Positions 1 through 6,165 are shown, counted from the first letter of the stretch. The stretch is DNA of 9,034 nt from an uncultured Flavobacterium sp. (GCF_946220915.1 NZ_CAMIHH010000119.1:1-9034), one strand, 5' to 3'. Translations and numbers: made by a program. The notes: generated by a model from the sequence alone, not told the origin.

Positions 1-70
1 GTTGAAGTATAGTATAAAGTTATTTGTCATCGCTTTTTTGCCAACATCACTATCATATCCCTAAAATAAG

Positions 71-78
71 TATATTTA
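71..78 (+). promoter_or_regulatory. Weak candidate -7 box ahead of the VOC gene
   Basis: TATATTTA matches seven of eight positions of the Bacteroidetes -7 element TAnnTTTG and lies 21 bases before the ATG at 100. No TTG sits at the expected distance upstream; the nearest (38-40) is 30 bases away. AT-rich DNA gives such matches by chance, so this is only a candidate. The window starts too close to exclude transcription from a gene further left. Confidence 0.3.
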
Positions 79-99
79 CTTGAATCAATATAAACTGAG

Positions 100-462
100 A
101 TGAACCACAAAGGCAAATCCATACGGCCATTCATCGGTGCAAAAGACTTTGAGGTTTCGCGGTCCTTTTACCGTGACCTTGGTTTTGTGGAAAACCTTTA
201 TGCACCCGATTTTGCCGTTTTCCACAGTGGCAGCCTTACCTTTTACCTGCAGGCATATTATGTAAAAGATTGGGTTGAGAATACAATGGTTTTTATGGAA
301 GTGGAAGATGTGAACCGGTTTTATGCCGACCTCACTGCCCTGAATCTTACTGAAAAATATGAAGGTGTACACATTGTCCCCATCCGTACTATGGACTGGG
401 GACGGGAATGTTTTGTGCACGACCCGTCGGGGATATTGTGGCACTTTGGAGAGTTTTTTTAA
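100..462 (+). CDS. VOC/glyoxalase-fold protein (bleomycin resistance-like)
   Basis: This 120-residue protein is a single vicinal oxygen chelate (VOC) domain. Such domains normally pair as homodimers and bind a metal or a small hydrophobic ligand. Visible marks are the N-terminal IRPFIGAKDFEVSRSFYRDL segment, where a strand leads into the helix with SxxFYrdLGF, and the C-terminal WGRECFVHDPSGILWHF, which is the standard closing beta-strand pattern with a DPSG turn. There is no signal peptide or membrane segment. The length is usual for bleomycin-resistance or glyoxalase-like members. The ATG at 100 gives a full domain and has no Shine-Dalgarno, as is normal for this phylum. The stop lies 22 bases before the J-domain gene, so cotranscription is likely. 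The substrate cannot be told. The first-strand histidine typical of glyoxalase I is not seen, so that specific activity is unlikely. Confidence 0.8.
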   Translation: MNHKGKSIRPFIGAKDFEVSRSFYRDLGFVENLYAPDFAVFHSGSLTFYLQAYYVKDWVENTMVFMEVEDVNRFYADLTALNLTEKYEGVHIVPIRTMDWGRECFVHDPSGILWHFGEFF

Positions 463-484
463 TTGGTTCCAAGCAATTCCCTGA

Positions 485-1141
485 ATGAAGGACCATTATA
501 AAATATTGGGTATTGCCCCTGAGGCAACACAGGAGGCTATAAAAAAAGCCTACCGTATGCTGGCGCTTCGGCACCACCCCGACCGTAACGGTGGGAATGC
601 GGCATCAGAAGCGCGCTTCAAGGAAATCTCGGAATCCTACCTCGTAATCGGCGATGCTTCCAGGCGGCAGGCCTATGACGATTGGCGCTTCCGCAGGGAG
701 AACGCGGAATACAATTACTCCGCACAAAAAGTTACGCCCGTAAGTTTCCTCATCACATTCAGGAACATTCGGGAAAAAGTGTTCAATGCAGGCGGTTACA
801 TAAAAGAGGAGGCATTGTTCAATGTAATCAACAATCTCCTTACAACCGAAAACCTCAACTTCCTGGTTCTTACAGCCGATATACGTACCAACAGTATGAT
901 CATTGATGAGATACTCATTTCGTCGGTATTCCTTGATGATTCTTCCAAAATGGTACTATACCGTAAACTAGTCCGGCTTGCCCACGGAGATGCGCTAATG
1001 CGCGAAAAGATCTCGGTGTTGACCCAGCCTGCCCTCAGGCCTGCAAAGGTACCTGTAGAAGAGCCCGTGCCCCAGGAATATGCCTGGTTTTTTATAGCCT
1101 TTGTCCTGGCGCTCATACTACTGGGTATTTTTGCAGGATAA
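485..1141 (+). CDS. J-domain (DnaJ-like) protein with C-terminal membrane anchor
   Basis: Residues 1-70 form a J domain, the part of Hsp40 co-chaperones that stimulates the ATPase of DnaK (Hsp70). It opens with the DHYKILGI motif, carries the essential HPD triad at residues 31-33 (RHHPDRN), and continues with FKEISESYLVIGDASRRQAYD. The Gly/Phe-rich region, zinc-finger cysteines and DnaJ C-terminal substrate domain are absent, so this is a class III J protein and not DnaJ itself. Residues 75-195 are an unassigned, mostly helical region. Residues 199-218 (WFFIAFVLALILLGIFAG) form one hydrophobic helix at the very end, implying a tail anchor with the J domain in the cytoplasm. Its likely job is to recruit DnaK to the inner membrane, which is inference. 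It lies 22 bases after the VOC gene and 65 bases before the exonuclease gene. Confidence 0.85.
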   Translation: MKDHYKILGIAPEATQEAIKKAYRMLALRHHPDRNGGNAASEARFKEISESYLVIGDASRRQAYDDWRFRRENAEYNYSAQKVTPVSFLITFRNIREKVFNAGGYIKEEALFNVINNLLTTENLNFLVLTADIRTNSMIIDEILISSVFLDDSSKMVLYRKLVRLAHGDALMREKISVLTQPALRPAKVPVEEPVPQEYAWFFIAFVLALILLGIFAG

Positions 1142-1206
1142 CCCATTAAATCAAATAAATGTTAACTTCCCCCCTGCCACTATAAAACTCTTTGTAACTT
1201 AACGTT

Positions 1207-1983
1207 ATGAAACTCGCAACATATAATGTAAACGGCGTAAACGGAAGGCTCCCCATTCTCCTGAAATGGCTGGAGGAAACCAGGCCAGATGTGGCCTGCC
1301 TGCAGGAATTGAAGGCACCACAGGAAAAGTTCCCAATTGAGGCCATTGAGGCTGCAGGCTACCATGCAATATGGCACGGCCAGAAGCAATGGAACGGCGT
1401 GGCGGTACTGGCCCGAAATGGCATTGAGGTAAAAGAGGTAGGCAGGGGCCTGCCCGGTGACCCTGAAGATGTGCAGAGCCGATACATCGAGGCATTGGTA
1501 AGCGGTATTTTAATATGCTGCATTTACCTGCCCAACGGCAATCCCGCGCCCGGGCCTAAATTCGATTACAAGCTAAAATGGTTCGAAAGGCTTACGGTCC
1601 GTGCAAAGCAGCTGCTCGAATTTAAGATACCGGTTGTACTGATGGGCGACTTCAATGTAATGCCAACCGAACTCGATGTTTATAAGCCGGAACGATGGAT
1701 GGACGATGCCCTCTTTCGTACGGAAACGCGTGAAGCGTTCCACAAGCTGCTGGCACAGGGCTGGACCGATGCTATCCGTACGCTTTACCCAACTGAAAAG
1801 ATATATACCTTTTGGGATTACTTTCGCAATGCCTACAGCCGCGATGCCGGACTGCGCATTGACCATTTCCTCCTGAACGGTGAATTGAAAGGCAGGCTCA
1901 AGGCAGGAGGGGTTGACAAACACGTGCGCGGTTGGGAAAAAACCAGTGACCATGCGCCCGTGTGGATAGATTTGGATGTTTGA
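1207..1983 (+). CDS. xth: Exodeoxyribonuclease III / AP endonuclease (ExoIII family)
   Basis: The 258 residues cover a complete exonuclease III. The enzyme cleaves DNA 5' of abasic sites, degrades duplex DNA 3' to 5' and cleans blocked 3' ends during base excision repair; it works in the cytoplasm and needs Mg2+. Family landmarks are all present: Asn7 in YNVNGV, the metal ligand Glu34 in LQELK, Tyr107 in YLPNGN, Asp148 and Asn150 in MGDFNV, Asp219 in RIDHFLL, and the terminal Asp248-His249 pair in TSDHAPV. Length and spacing fit the bacterial Xth type, with no extra domain. The start ATG at 1207 gives the canonical MKLATYNVNG opening. The 65-base gap to the J-domain gene contains no convincing promoter, so the gene may be the last of a three-gene transcript. 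The symbol follows the family; orthology to a particular xthA was not tested. Confidence 0.95.
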   Translation: MKLATYNVNGVNGRLPILLKWLEETRPDVACLQELKAPQEKFPIEAIEAAGYHAIWHGQKQWNGVAVLARNGIEVKEVGRGLPGDPEDVQSRYIEALVSGILICCIYLPNGNPAPGPKFDYKLKWFERLTVRAKQLLEFKIPVVLMGDFNVMPTELDVYKPERWMDDALFRTETREAFHKLLAQGWTDAIRTLYPTEKIYTFWDYFRNAYSRDAGLRIDHFLLNGELKGRLKAGGVDKHVRGWEKTSDHAPVWIDLDV

Positions 1984-2005
1984 TTTTAAGCCGTTCCAAT
2001 ACACG

Positions 2006-2041
2006 ATCATAATTCCCATATTATCATTTTATGATTTTTTT
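2006..2041 (+). terminator. AT-rich candidate terminator after the exonuclease gene
   Basis: ATCATAA (2006-2012) can pair with TTATGAT (2029-2035), and a shorter alternative pairs ATCAT (2023-2027) with ATGAT (2031-2035). Either stem runs directly into a T-tract at 2035-2041. The stem has little GC, so termination would be weak. Its position between xth and the next promoter supports the call. Confidence 0.4.
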
Positions 2042-2050
2042 AATAGGTAT

Positions 2051-2080
2051 TTGGTTATTTAAATTATAGGTATACTTTTG
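2051..2080 (+). promoter_or_regulatory. Vegetative Bacteroidetes promoter for the TPR gene
   Basis: TTG at 2051-2053 (-33) is followed after 19 bases by TACTTTTG at 2073-2080, a full match to the TAnnTTTG -7 element. This is the preferred spacing of the Bacteroidetes primary sigma factor. Transcription would begin near 2087 and give a leader of about 65 nt with an A-rich stretch before the ATG at 2152. Confidence 0.75.
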
Positions 2081-2088
2081 CGGGTTCC

Positions 2089-2106
2089 ATCAATTTACAA
2101 ATTGAT
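2089..2106 (+). promoter_or_regulatory. Perfect 8-bp inverted repeat at the predicted mRNA 5' end
   Basis: ATCAATTT (2089-2096) and AAATTGAT (2099-2106) are exact inverted copies separated by two bases. The repeat begins about where transcription from the promoter at 2051-2080 should start. It could be an operator placed at the start site or a 5' stabilising hairpin. A two-base spacer is tight for an RNA loop, so the DNA-site reading is slightly favoured. It could also be chance in AT-rich DNA. Confidence 0.4.
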
Positions 2107-2151
2107 AGTGTAAATAACCATTAACCAGCCTTTTGGCATAAAACTAAAATC

Positions 2152-3006
2152 ATGAATTACGTATTTATCGGAGGGGGCGTTGTTGTACTCTTCATCATCT
2201 ATTCCCTGTTTGCTGCAAAGAAGAACCTCAAGGAAGCTCCACAAAAACTCATTGATGCACGCAAAAAATTTGACGACGGCGATTTAAACGCAGCGCTAAG
2301 GGATCTTGGCAAAGCTTTCGTGATCCCGCTTAACGACCATGTAAATCCTGAGCACAAAGCGCACCTTATTGGCGTACTTGATCTTTTAAGGCAGGTATTT
2401 GCAGGTATGAATATTTCGGGTGCAAAACTTATCGATCCACTATACGACAAGCTGAGCAATTCTGTTAATGCCAATGTAGTGCTGAACGAAGGCAACTACA
2501 AGCCGCTTCAGGATTTCTTTGATGAAACTGATACCGACGCGAAACTGGTTAAGTACCTGGCTAACTCTGTCTTTGGCGGCGAGATCAGTGTAGCGGCTTC
2601 TGCATCAGACCGTTCTTCTTCCCCTGAAACCAGCACCAGGACTACTTCTTACGTTAATAACGCTGGAAAGCTTATAATGAGGGGCAAATACCAGGAGGCG
2701 ATCGATGTGTACAAAGATGCGCTCAACCAGCAATGGGATGATACCGACAAGGCCTTCCTTCACGACCAGCTTGGCTCATGCTATCTCATGAATAAGGACC
2801 TGGCCAATGCCGAAGCGAACTACAAGGAGAGCATAGCCACCAAATCTTACTTCCTTAATAACTGGAACTACGCCGATTTTTTAGTGTACCATAAGCGTAA
2901 GGACGATGCTGCAATACAGCTCCCTAAGGTTGAGGCGCTGGTTGCCTCGCCATCAGACAGGAAAGAATTTGATAAGCTACAGAAAAATTTTAATGCGCTG
3001 AAATAA
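2152..3006 (+). CDS. Membrane-anchored TPR-repeat protein
   Basis: This 284-residue protein starts with a hydrophobic helix at residues 3-22 (YVFIGGGVVVLFIIYSLFAA) followed by lysines, which predicts an N-terminal inner-membrane anchor with the rest in the cytoplasm. Tetratricopeptide-type helical hairpins are visible. One unit lies around residues 33-56 (ARKKFDDGDLNAALRDLGKAF), and clearer ones lie around 168-192 (MRGKYQEAIDVYKDAL) and 200-232 (LGSCYLMNKDLANAEANYKES). A degenerate unit lies around 237-265. A Ser/Thr-rich linker at residues 147-166 separates the two halves. TPRs are protein-binding scaffolds; the partner is unknown and no enzyme motif is seen. The gene has its own vegetative promoter and converges on the SUFU/pentapeptide gene across a shared terminator. 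The first ATG precedes the anchor and is preceded by an A-rich leader. Confidence 0.8.
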   Translation: MNYVFIGGGVVVLFIIYSLFAAKKNLKEAPQKLIDARKKFDDGDLNAALRDLGKAFVIPLNDHVNPEHKAHLIGVLDLLRQVFAGMNISGAKLIDPLYDKLSNSVNANVVLNEGNYKPLQDFFDETDTDAKLVKYLANSVFGGEISVAASASDRSSSPETSTRTTSYVNNAGKLIMRGKYQEAIDVYKDALNQQWDDTDKAFLHDQLGSCYLMNKDLANAEANYKESIATKSYFLNNWNYADFLVYHKRKDDAAIQLPKVEALVASPSDRKEFDKLQKNFNALK

Positions 3007-3030
3007 TAATAGCATCTTCTAAAAAATAAA

Positions 3031-3063
3031 GAAGCCCGGCAGGTACAAACTTGCCGGGCTTTT
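3031..3063. terminator. Bidirectional intrinsic terminator between convergent genes
   Basis: The arms at 3032-3044 and 3049-3061 pair over 13 bp with one G:T wobble and a four-base loop (ACAA); the core is GCCCGGC with GCCGGGC. On the + strand the stem ends in TTTT. On the - strand it ends in a CTTCTTTATTTTTT-type tract. It can therefore stop both the TPR gene and the SUFU/pentapeptide gene, whose stop is only 15 bases away. Confidence 0.92.
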
Positions 3064-3077
3064 CGATCTTAATGCTA

Positions 3078-5126
3078 TTAATACGTAACGTCGGTCATAT
3101 TCGCTCCTTTAAAGGTCGCATCGGTAGTGTTGGCACCGGTAAAGTCGGCACCGGTAAGGTTAACAATCTCAAAGTCGGCACCGTCCAGCTTCGCGTTCCT
3201 AAAGTTGGCACCGGTAAGGTTCGATCCGGTAAAGTCGACACCACGAAGGTCAGCTTCCTCAAAATTAGCACCCTCAAGAAAGGCGTTGGTAAACAACGAG
3301 CCGCTAAGGTCGGCATAGCTGAAATCGACACCCCTGGCAATACATCCCGTAAATTCGGCTACCGGAAGGTCGGCCTCGCTGTAGGGTATGTGCGGCGGAA
3401 TCGTCTTACGGCCAACCTTATACTGCTTGCCTTCCTTTGTACCGGTTACATATACATTCAGTGGCATCCCACCTACGTGCATCTGCTCAAAACGGCCGTT
3501 TTCCCCGCCTGAGGCAATAAATTCATGGTGGGCATCGGTCATTTCATCATCTTCTTCCGCAGTGAGTTCCCTGCCTGAAGCCATGCTGTAAATCAGTTCC
3601 ATATCGATCTCGCTGTCTCTTGGTTCAACATCCGACATTGGGAAAAGCCTTGCCAGCGTATCATCAGCGCCCTCCACCACATAGGTAAGCGGAATTTTAT
3701 TGCCTTCTCCCGATTCCTCAAACTTTGCCATCATCTCAAGGCGTACCTGTTTTATGATGTCCTCGTCATCCTCCCTTAGTTTATTTGGCGTAAGCCATAC
3801 ATTGCTAAACGGTTTCACATTTACCAGCAATATTTCCTCAAGGTTCAGTTGCAGCTTTGCCGGTACGTTTTTCGACGGCATATTGATGAATGCCCCAAAA
3901 TCGTCGCCGGCATATTGCCCGGGCCTGAAGAAAGTACTGATGCCATTGCTGGCGCCCATCATCCCTTTTACGCACCATAGCTCAACATTTTCCTCTTTAA
4001 ACTCAATGGTAAGGTGCTCGTTCTTATCAATAAGCGCTTTAAATTCACTGTGCTCAATGGCAATCTGGGTTACGCTGTTCAGCAACGCCACGCAAAAGTG
4101 GTCGTAAATATCTTCGTAGGCAATGTGGCCATCGAACTCAATGTACATTTCGGCACCTATGCCGTTGTATTCTAAATTTGCGTCCGATCGTTCCGAAGAA
4201 TACACGTCACTCAGGCCATCTGTAATGACAATTGTAGAATCCGTGGTATAAATAACACGCAGCACTTCCGATGTATGGTAATGGCTGCCTTCGGGCCAGC
4301 TGTTGCTGCGGAAACCGCCCACGCTAAGGTATATGGGCACAGGAAGCACCGTCCCAAGGGTTTTATAGAATTCGGTACGCATCCTTATGGCTTCGGCCTG
4401 TGCATCTTTACGCTTTTTGTATTCGCTATCCAGTTCTATGCTTTCATTAGCCGGATCCAGTTCAGGAATGCCAAATTCAGGGAAGCCGGGTTGGGATTGC
4501 ACTATAAAGTTATCGCCCTCCAGCTTGTAGTACAGCTTTTCCATGGTTCCGCCAGTTGCCTTGTGGAGGCATTTTACAAGATTGGTATCGGCAGGAAAAC
4601 CAAGCGTCCTGGCCTTACCCGAAGTCATCGTTGTCGCATCGGTGTAAACGCCAAGCTCGTCGGCCTGCTGCACAAACTTTATTATCGCTTCGCCCTTCAC
4701 AAAAGTTTCGTTATCAGGATTGTACCTCATCGTTCCCTGCCTGATTTCATATTTAAGGTCGGCAAGCAGGTGCTGCACCTGCATGACCAGCCTTTCCATT
4801 GGCCGGCCTTTACTGAACGCAAAACGGATTTTGGTATCTGCCGGGATGCCCGAATAAAGATCACTGAGGTCCAGGCTTTTCCGTCTCATTTCGCGGAACT
4901 CCTTTTCCAGCGCGTCCATTTCGCTGACATTTTCGTCCTCCGGGTTATTCCTTGCAAAAGAGCTGTTGTATTCCACGCCATTATCCATGAAATACACACC
5001 GCCGCCGCTGCTTCCGTGTTCCGATTTATAGAAATCCCGGTAGTAGGTGCGCCCTTCCTTCAGGAAAGGGTCGAGGTGCGCACTGATGCGCTGCATTAAA
5101 TCCAAATGTTCTTCAGATGGGTTCAT
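3078..5126 (-). CDS. SUFU-like domain protein with C-terminal pentapeptide repeats
   Basis: The protein has 682 residues and no signal peptide or membrane helix, so it is probably cytoplasmic. Residues 1-260 are unassigned and rich in charged helices. Residues about 280-440 resemble the Suppressor-of-fused (SUFU) fold. The segment ITDGLSDVY (301-308), followed by NGIGAEMYIEF (321-331) and a helix with VALLNSV (346-352), matches the order of the GLSDLY and GFGFELTF motifs remembered from animal SUFU. Residues 594-682 are about eighteen pentapeptide repeats of the A(D/N)LxG or A(D/N)FxG type, such as GANFEEADLRGVDFTGSNLT, which fold into a right-handed beta-helix. In bacteria SUFU-like domains occur as immunity proteins of polymorphic toxin systems (established), but no toxin gene is in this window. 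Residues 450-590 are acidic and unassigned. The function is unknown; scaffold, inhibitor or immunity roles are possible. The SUFU match was not tested by alignment. Confidence 0.75.
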   Translation of the reverse strand: MNPSEEHLDLMQRISAHLDPFLKEGRTYYRDFYKSEHGSSGGGVYFMDNGVEYNSSFARNNPEDENVSEMDALEKEFREMRRKSLDLSDLYSGIPADTKIRFAFSKGRPMERLVMQVQHLLADLKYEIRQGTMRYNPDNETFVKGEAIIKFVQQADELGVYTDATTMTSGKARTLGFPADTNLVKCLHKATGGTMEKLYYKLEGDNFIVQSQPGFPEFGIPELDPANESIELDSEYKKRKDAQAEAIRMRTEFYKTLGTVLPVPIYLSVGGFRSNSWPEGSHYHTSEVLRVIYTTDSTIVITDGLSDVYSSERSDANLEYNGIGAEMYIEFDGHIAYEDIYDHFCVALLNSVTQIAIEHSEFKALIDKNEHLTIEFKEENVELWCVKGMMGASNGISTFFRPGQYAGDDFGAFINMPSKNVPAKLQLNLEEILLVNVKPFSNVWLTPNKLREDDEDIIKQVRLEMMAKFEESGEGNKIPLTYVVEGADDTLARLFPMSDVEPRDSEIDMELIYSMASGRELTAEEDDEMTDAHHEFIASGGENGRFEQMHVGGMPLNVYVTGTKEGKQYKVGRKTIPPHIPYSEADLPVAEFTGCIARGVDFSYADLSGSLFTNAFLEGANFEEADLRGVDFTGSNLTGANFRNAKLDGADFEIVNLTGADFTGANTTDATFKGANMTDVTY
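3088..3345 (-). repeat. DNA-level repeats encoding the pentapeptide helix
   Basis: Read on the + strand, a 15-base periodicity with TTGGCACC, GTCGGCACC and GGTAAGGTT units fills this interval. A 21-base unit recurs at 3141-3161 and 3201-3221 with one difference, 60 bases apart, equal to four pentapeptides. A partial copy begins at 3171. The repeats are the coding basis of residues about 594-680 of the - strand protein and suggest growth by internal duplication. Confidence 0.8.
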
Positions 5127-5151
5127 TTTGTAGTATTATCGGTTAAAGAGC

Positions 5152-5170
5152 CCGAATTTAACGAATTTAG
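5152..5170 (-). promoter_or_regulatory. Tandem TAAATTCG boxes upstream of the SUFU/pentapeptide gene
   Basis: On the - strand two copies of TAAATTCG occur back to back, 26 to 44 bases before the ATG. Each differs from the TAnnTTTG -7 element at one position. No TTG lies at the -33 distance. They may be a weak promoter for the gene at 3078-5126; support is limited to position and partial match. Confidence 0.3.
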
Positions 5171-5176
5171 CTTTAC

Positions 5177-5206
5177 TATTATATTATGAATCGGGGTATT
5201 ATATTA
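5177..5206. repeat. Two direct copies of TATTATATTA, 20 bp apart
   Basis: TATTATATTA occurs at 5177-5186 and again at 5197-5206. The start-to-start distance of 20 bp is two helical turns, which would put both copies on the same DNA face. They lie between the divergent starts of the SUFU/pentapeptide gene and the secreted-protein gene and could bind a regulator. The AT-rich composition makes chance plausible. Confidence 0.3.
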
Positions 5207-5296
5207 AGAAATGAACATTCGGCGGGTTTTGAGGGATAAGCGTTGAAGAACGGAATGTTTCAAATAATAATTATAAAAAAATGTACCTGGTTATGA

Positions 5297-5310
5297 TTAC
5301 AATATTGTAA
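5297..5310. promoter_or_regulatory. 14-bp perfect palindrome, possible activator site
   Basis: TTACAATATTGTAA is an exact dyad centred about 65 bp before the start site predicted from the sigma-54 promoter at 5342-5358. Enhancer-binding activators of sigma-54 bind dyads upstream, although often further away. Related TTGTAA half-sites precede the second sigma-54 promoter in this window. Confidence 0.4.
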
Positions 5311-5341
5311 GGTTAATTTTAAGCTACAACGTTTTCGTACT

Positions 5342-5358
5342 TTGGCACGGCATTTGGA
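5342..5358 (+). promoter_or_regulatory. Sigma-54 (-24/-12) promoter of the secreted-protein gene
   Basis: TTGGCACGGCATTTGGA matches the RpoN consensus TTGGCACG-N4-TTGCW with one change, G for C at the last base of the -12 pair (5357). The two conserved doublets start at 5344 and 5356, giving the obligatory 12-base step. Transcription would start near 5369, leaving a 72-nt leader before the ATG at 5441. Sigma-54 promoters need an ATP-driven enhancer-binding protein, so expression should depend on a specific signal. An overlapping TACTTTG at 5338-5344 resembles a shortened vegetative -7 box, but no -33 TTG lies at the right distance. Confidence 0.65.
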
Positions 5359-5368
5359 TTATGGTAAC

Positions 5369-5392
5369 CAGGAACACAATTTAAAGTTCCTG
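5369..5392 (+). promoter_or_regulatory. 5'-terminal hairpin in the leader of the secreted-protein mRNA
   Basis: CAGGAAC (5369-5375) pairs perfectly with GTTCCTG (5386-5392) around a ten-base A/T-rich loop. It begins at the base where the sigma-54 promoter predicts the transcript start. There is no T-run after it, so it is not a terminator; 5' mRNA stabilisation or a regulator-binding structure are the likelier roles. Confidence 0.5.
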
Positions 5393-5440
5393 CGGAAGCC
5401 GAAAAGCACAGAGTAGGCACCACATTAAATTTTAAATGTC

Positions 5441-6055
5441 ATGAAAAAAATTACCCTTTTAGTTGCCGGATTACTCCTAAGCGGTAGCCTGGCCCTTGCG
5501 TCAGAAACAACAGTTTTTTCTGGCAGGCCTGCATATTACGGTATCGATTACCGCGATGCCGAACCAGTAACATTCGTGGAGCGCGGCATTGAGTTCCTTG
5601 TTTTCGCGGATGGTGCATTCGATTTCAATACCGAACCATCTATAAACGGAGGCACCTACTACCGCTATGGCCGTGGCCGATACAATGATACTTACAGAGC
5701 GCCGGGACGTGGCAACGGTGTAAAAATTGAGCACGACCACAACGGCCGCGTGCGCAGGGTTGGCAATGTGTTCATTAATTATGACACAAAGGGACGTGTA
5801 AAACGTATCGGTACCATATATATGAGCTATAACAGCTTTGCACTGGCACAGATAGGCAACCTGAAGCTGATATACAACAGGTCAGGCCATCTGGTAGATG
5901 CTACCGGGTATGTAAATGCTTACAACCGTGCCTATACCTATAAACCTTACTGTCGCGAAGGCAGCGATAACAGGAACAATAATGGAGGTACTGCACATGA
6001 TAATGGCAACGACGACAGGTATTACCGCAAGCCTGCCGAAAGTACAAGAGGATAG
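5441..6055 (+). CDS. Small secreted protein with YD-like beta repeats
   Basis: This 204-residue protein is exported. Residues 1-20 are a classical signal peptide (MKKITLLVAGLLLSGSLALA) with an Ala-x-Ala site before Ser21. After a tyrosine- and glycine-rich stretch (residues 70-92), residues about 96-156 show four imperfect units of 14-16 residues of the pattern I-x-Y-D-x-x-G-R-V-x-R-I-G. Clear copies are IEHDHNGRVRRVGNVF and INYDTKGRVKRIGTIY, followed by two decayed ones. The pattern recalls the YD/RHS repeat, which forms beta-strands that can bind carbohydrate; here it is too short for a shell. The tail (174-204) is Asn/Asp/Gly-rich and probably disordered. No lipobox and no type IX sorting domain is visible, so a periplasmic site is likely. 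The product is not recognised beyond flavobacterial hypothetical proteins. The gene sits alone between a sigma-54 promoter and a terminator. Confidence 0.8.
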   Translation: MKKITLLVAGLLLSGSLALASETTVFSGRPAYYGIDYRDAEPVTFVERGIEFLVFADGAFDFNTEPSINGGTYYRYGRGRYNDTYRAPGRGNGVKIEHDHNGRVRRVGNVFINYDTKGRVKRIGTIYMSYNSFALAQIGNLKLIYNRSGHLVDATGYVNAYNRAYTYKPYCREGSDNRNNNGGTAHDNGNDDRYYRKPAESTRG

Positions 6056-6074
6056 ATCTGCAAATCAATTGCCG

Positions 6075-6107
6075 AGGCCGCTTTTAGGAGCGGCTTTTCT
6101 TATTTTT
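6075..6107 (+). terminator. Intrinsic terminator after the secreted-protein gene
   Basis: GCCGCT (6077-6082) pairs with AGCGGC (6089-6094) around a six-base loop, extended by a G:T and an A:T pair at the base. The stem is followed by TTTTCTTATTTTT. It lies 20 bases past the stop at 6055. Confidence 0.85.
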
Positions 6108-6108
6108 G
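6101..6108 (+). promoter_or_regulatory. Candidate -7 box for the DUF2809 gene inside the terminator T-tract
   Basis: TATTTTTG is a full match to TAnnTTTG, 57 bases before the ATG at 6166, and uses the same T residues as the terminator of the gene upstream. No TTG lies at the normal -33 distance, because that region is the terminator stem. Low-level read-through is the alternative source of DUF2809 mRNA. Confidence 0.4.
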
Positions 6109-6165
6109 CATGGCATGATACTTTTTATGCGGCGCAGGCGTTACCCTTAAAACACCGGTTTTACA

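Noticed and set aside
461..478. Inverted repeat between the VOC and J-domain genes
   Set aside because: AATTG/CAATT is only 5 bp, has no T-run after it, and the 22-base gap fits an operon.
1573..2019. 148-codon - strand frame within the exonuclease gene
   Set aside because: It overlaps a catalytically complete exonuclease III and shows no domain or promoter of its own.
3088..3345. Regular short repeats resembling a CRISPR array
   Set aside because: The 15-base period is in frame, spacers are not unique 30-mers, and the repeats encode pentapeptides.
3051..3512. 153-codon + strand frame with a KVGTGKV repeat
   Set aside because: The periodicity is the reverse-complement reading of the pentapeptide coding repeats, and the frame begins within the terminator hairpin.
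4275..5099. 274-codon open frame on the + strand opposite the SUFU/pentapeptide gene
   Set aside because: It is the antisense shadow of a gene with recognisable domains; its translation has no family pattern and there is no promoter before it.
6111..6126. Third sigma-54-like site before DUF2809 (TGGCATGATACTTTTT)
   Set aside because: The -24 half has one mismatch but the -12 half is TTTT instead of TTGC; too weak beside the full -7 box at 6101.
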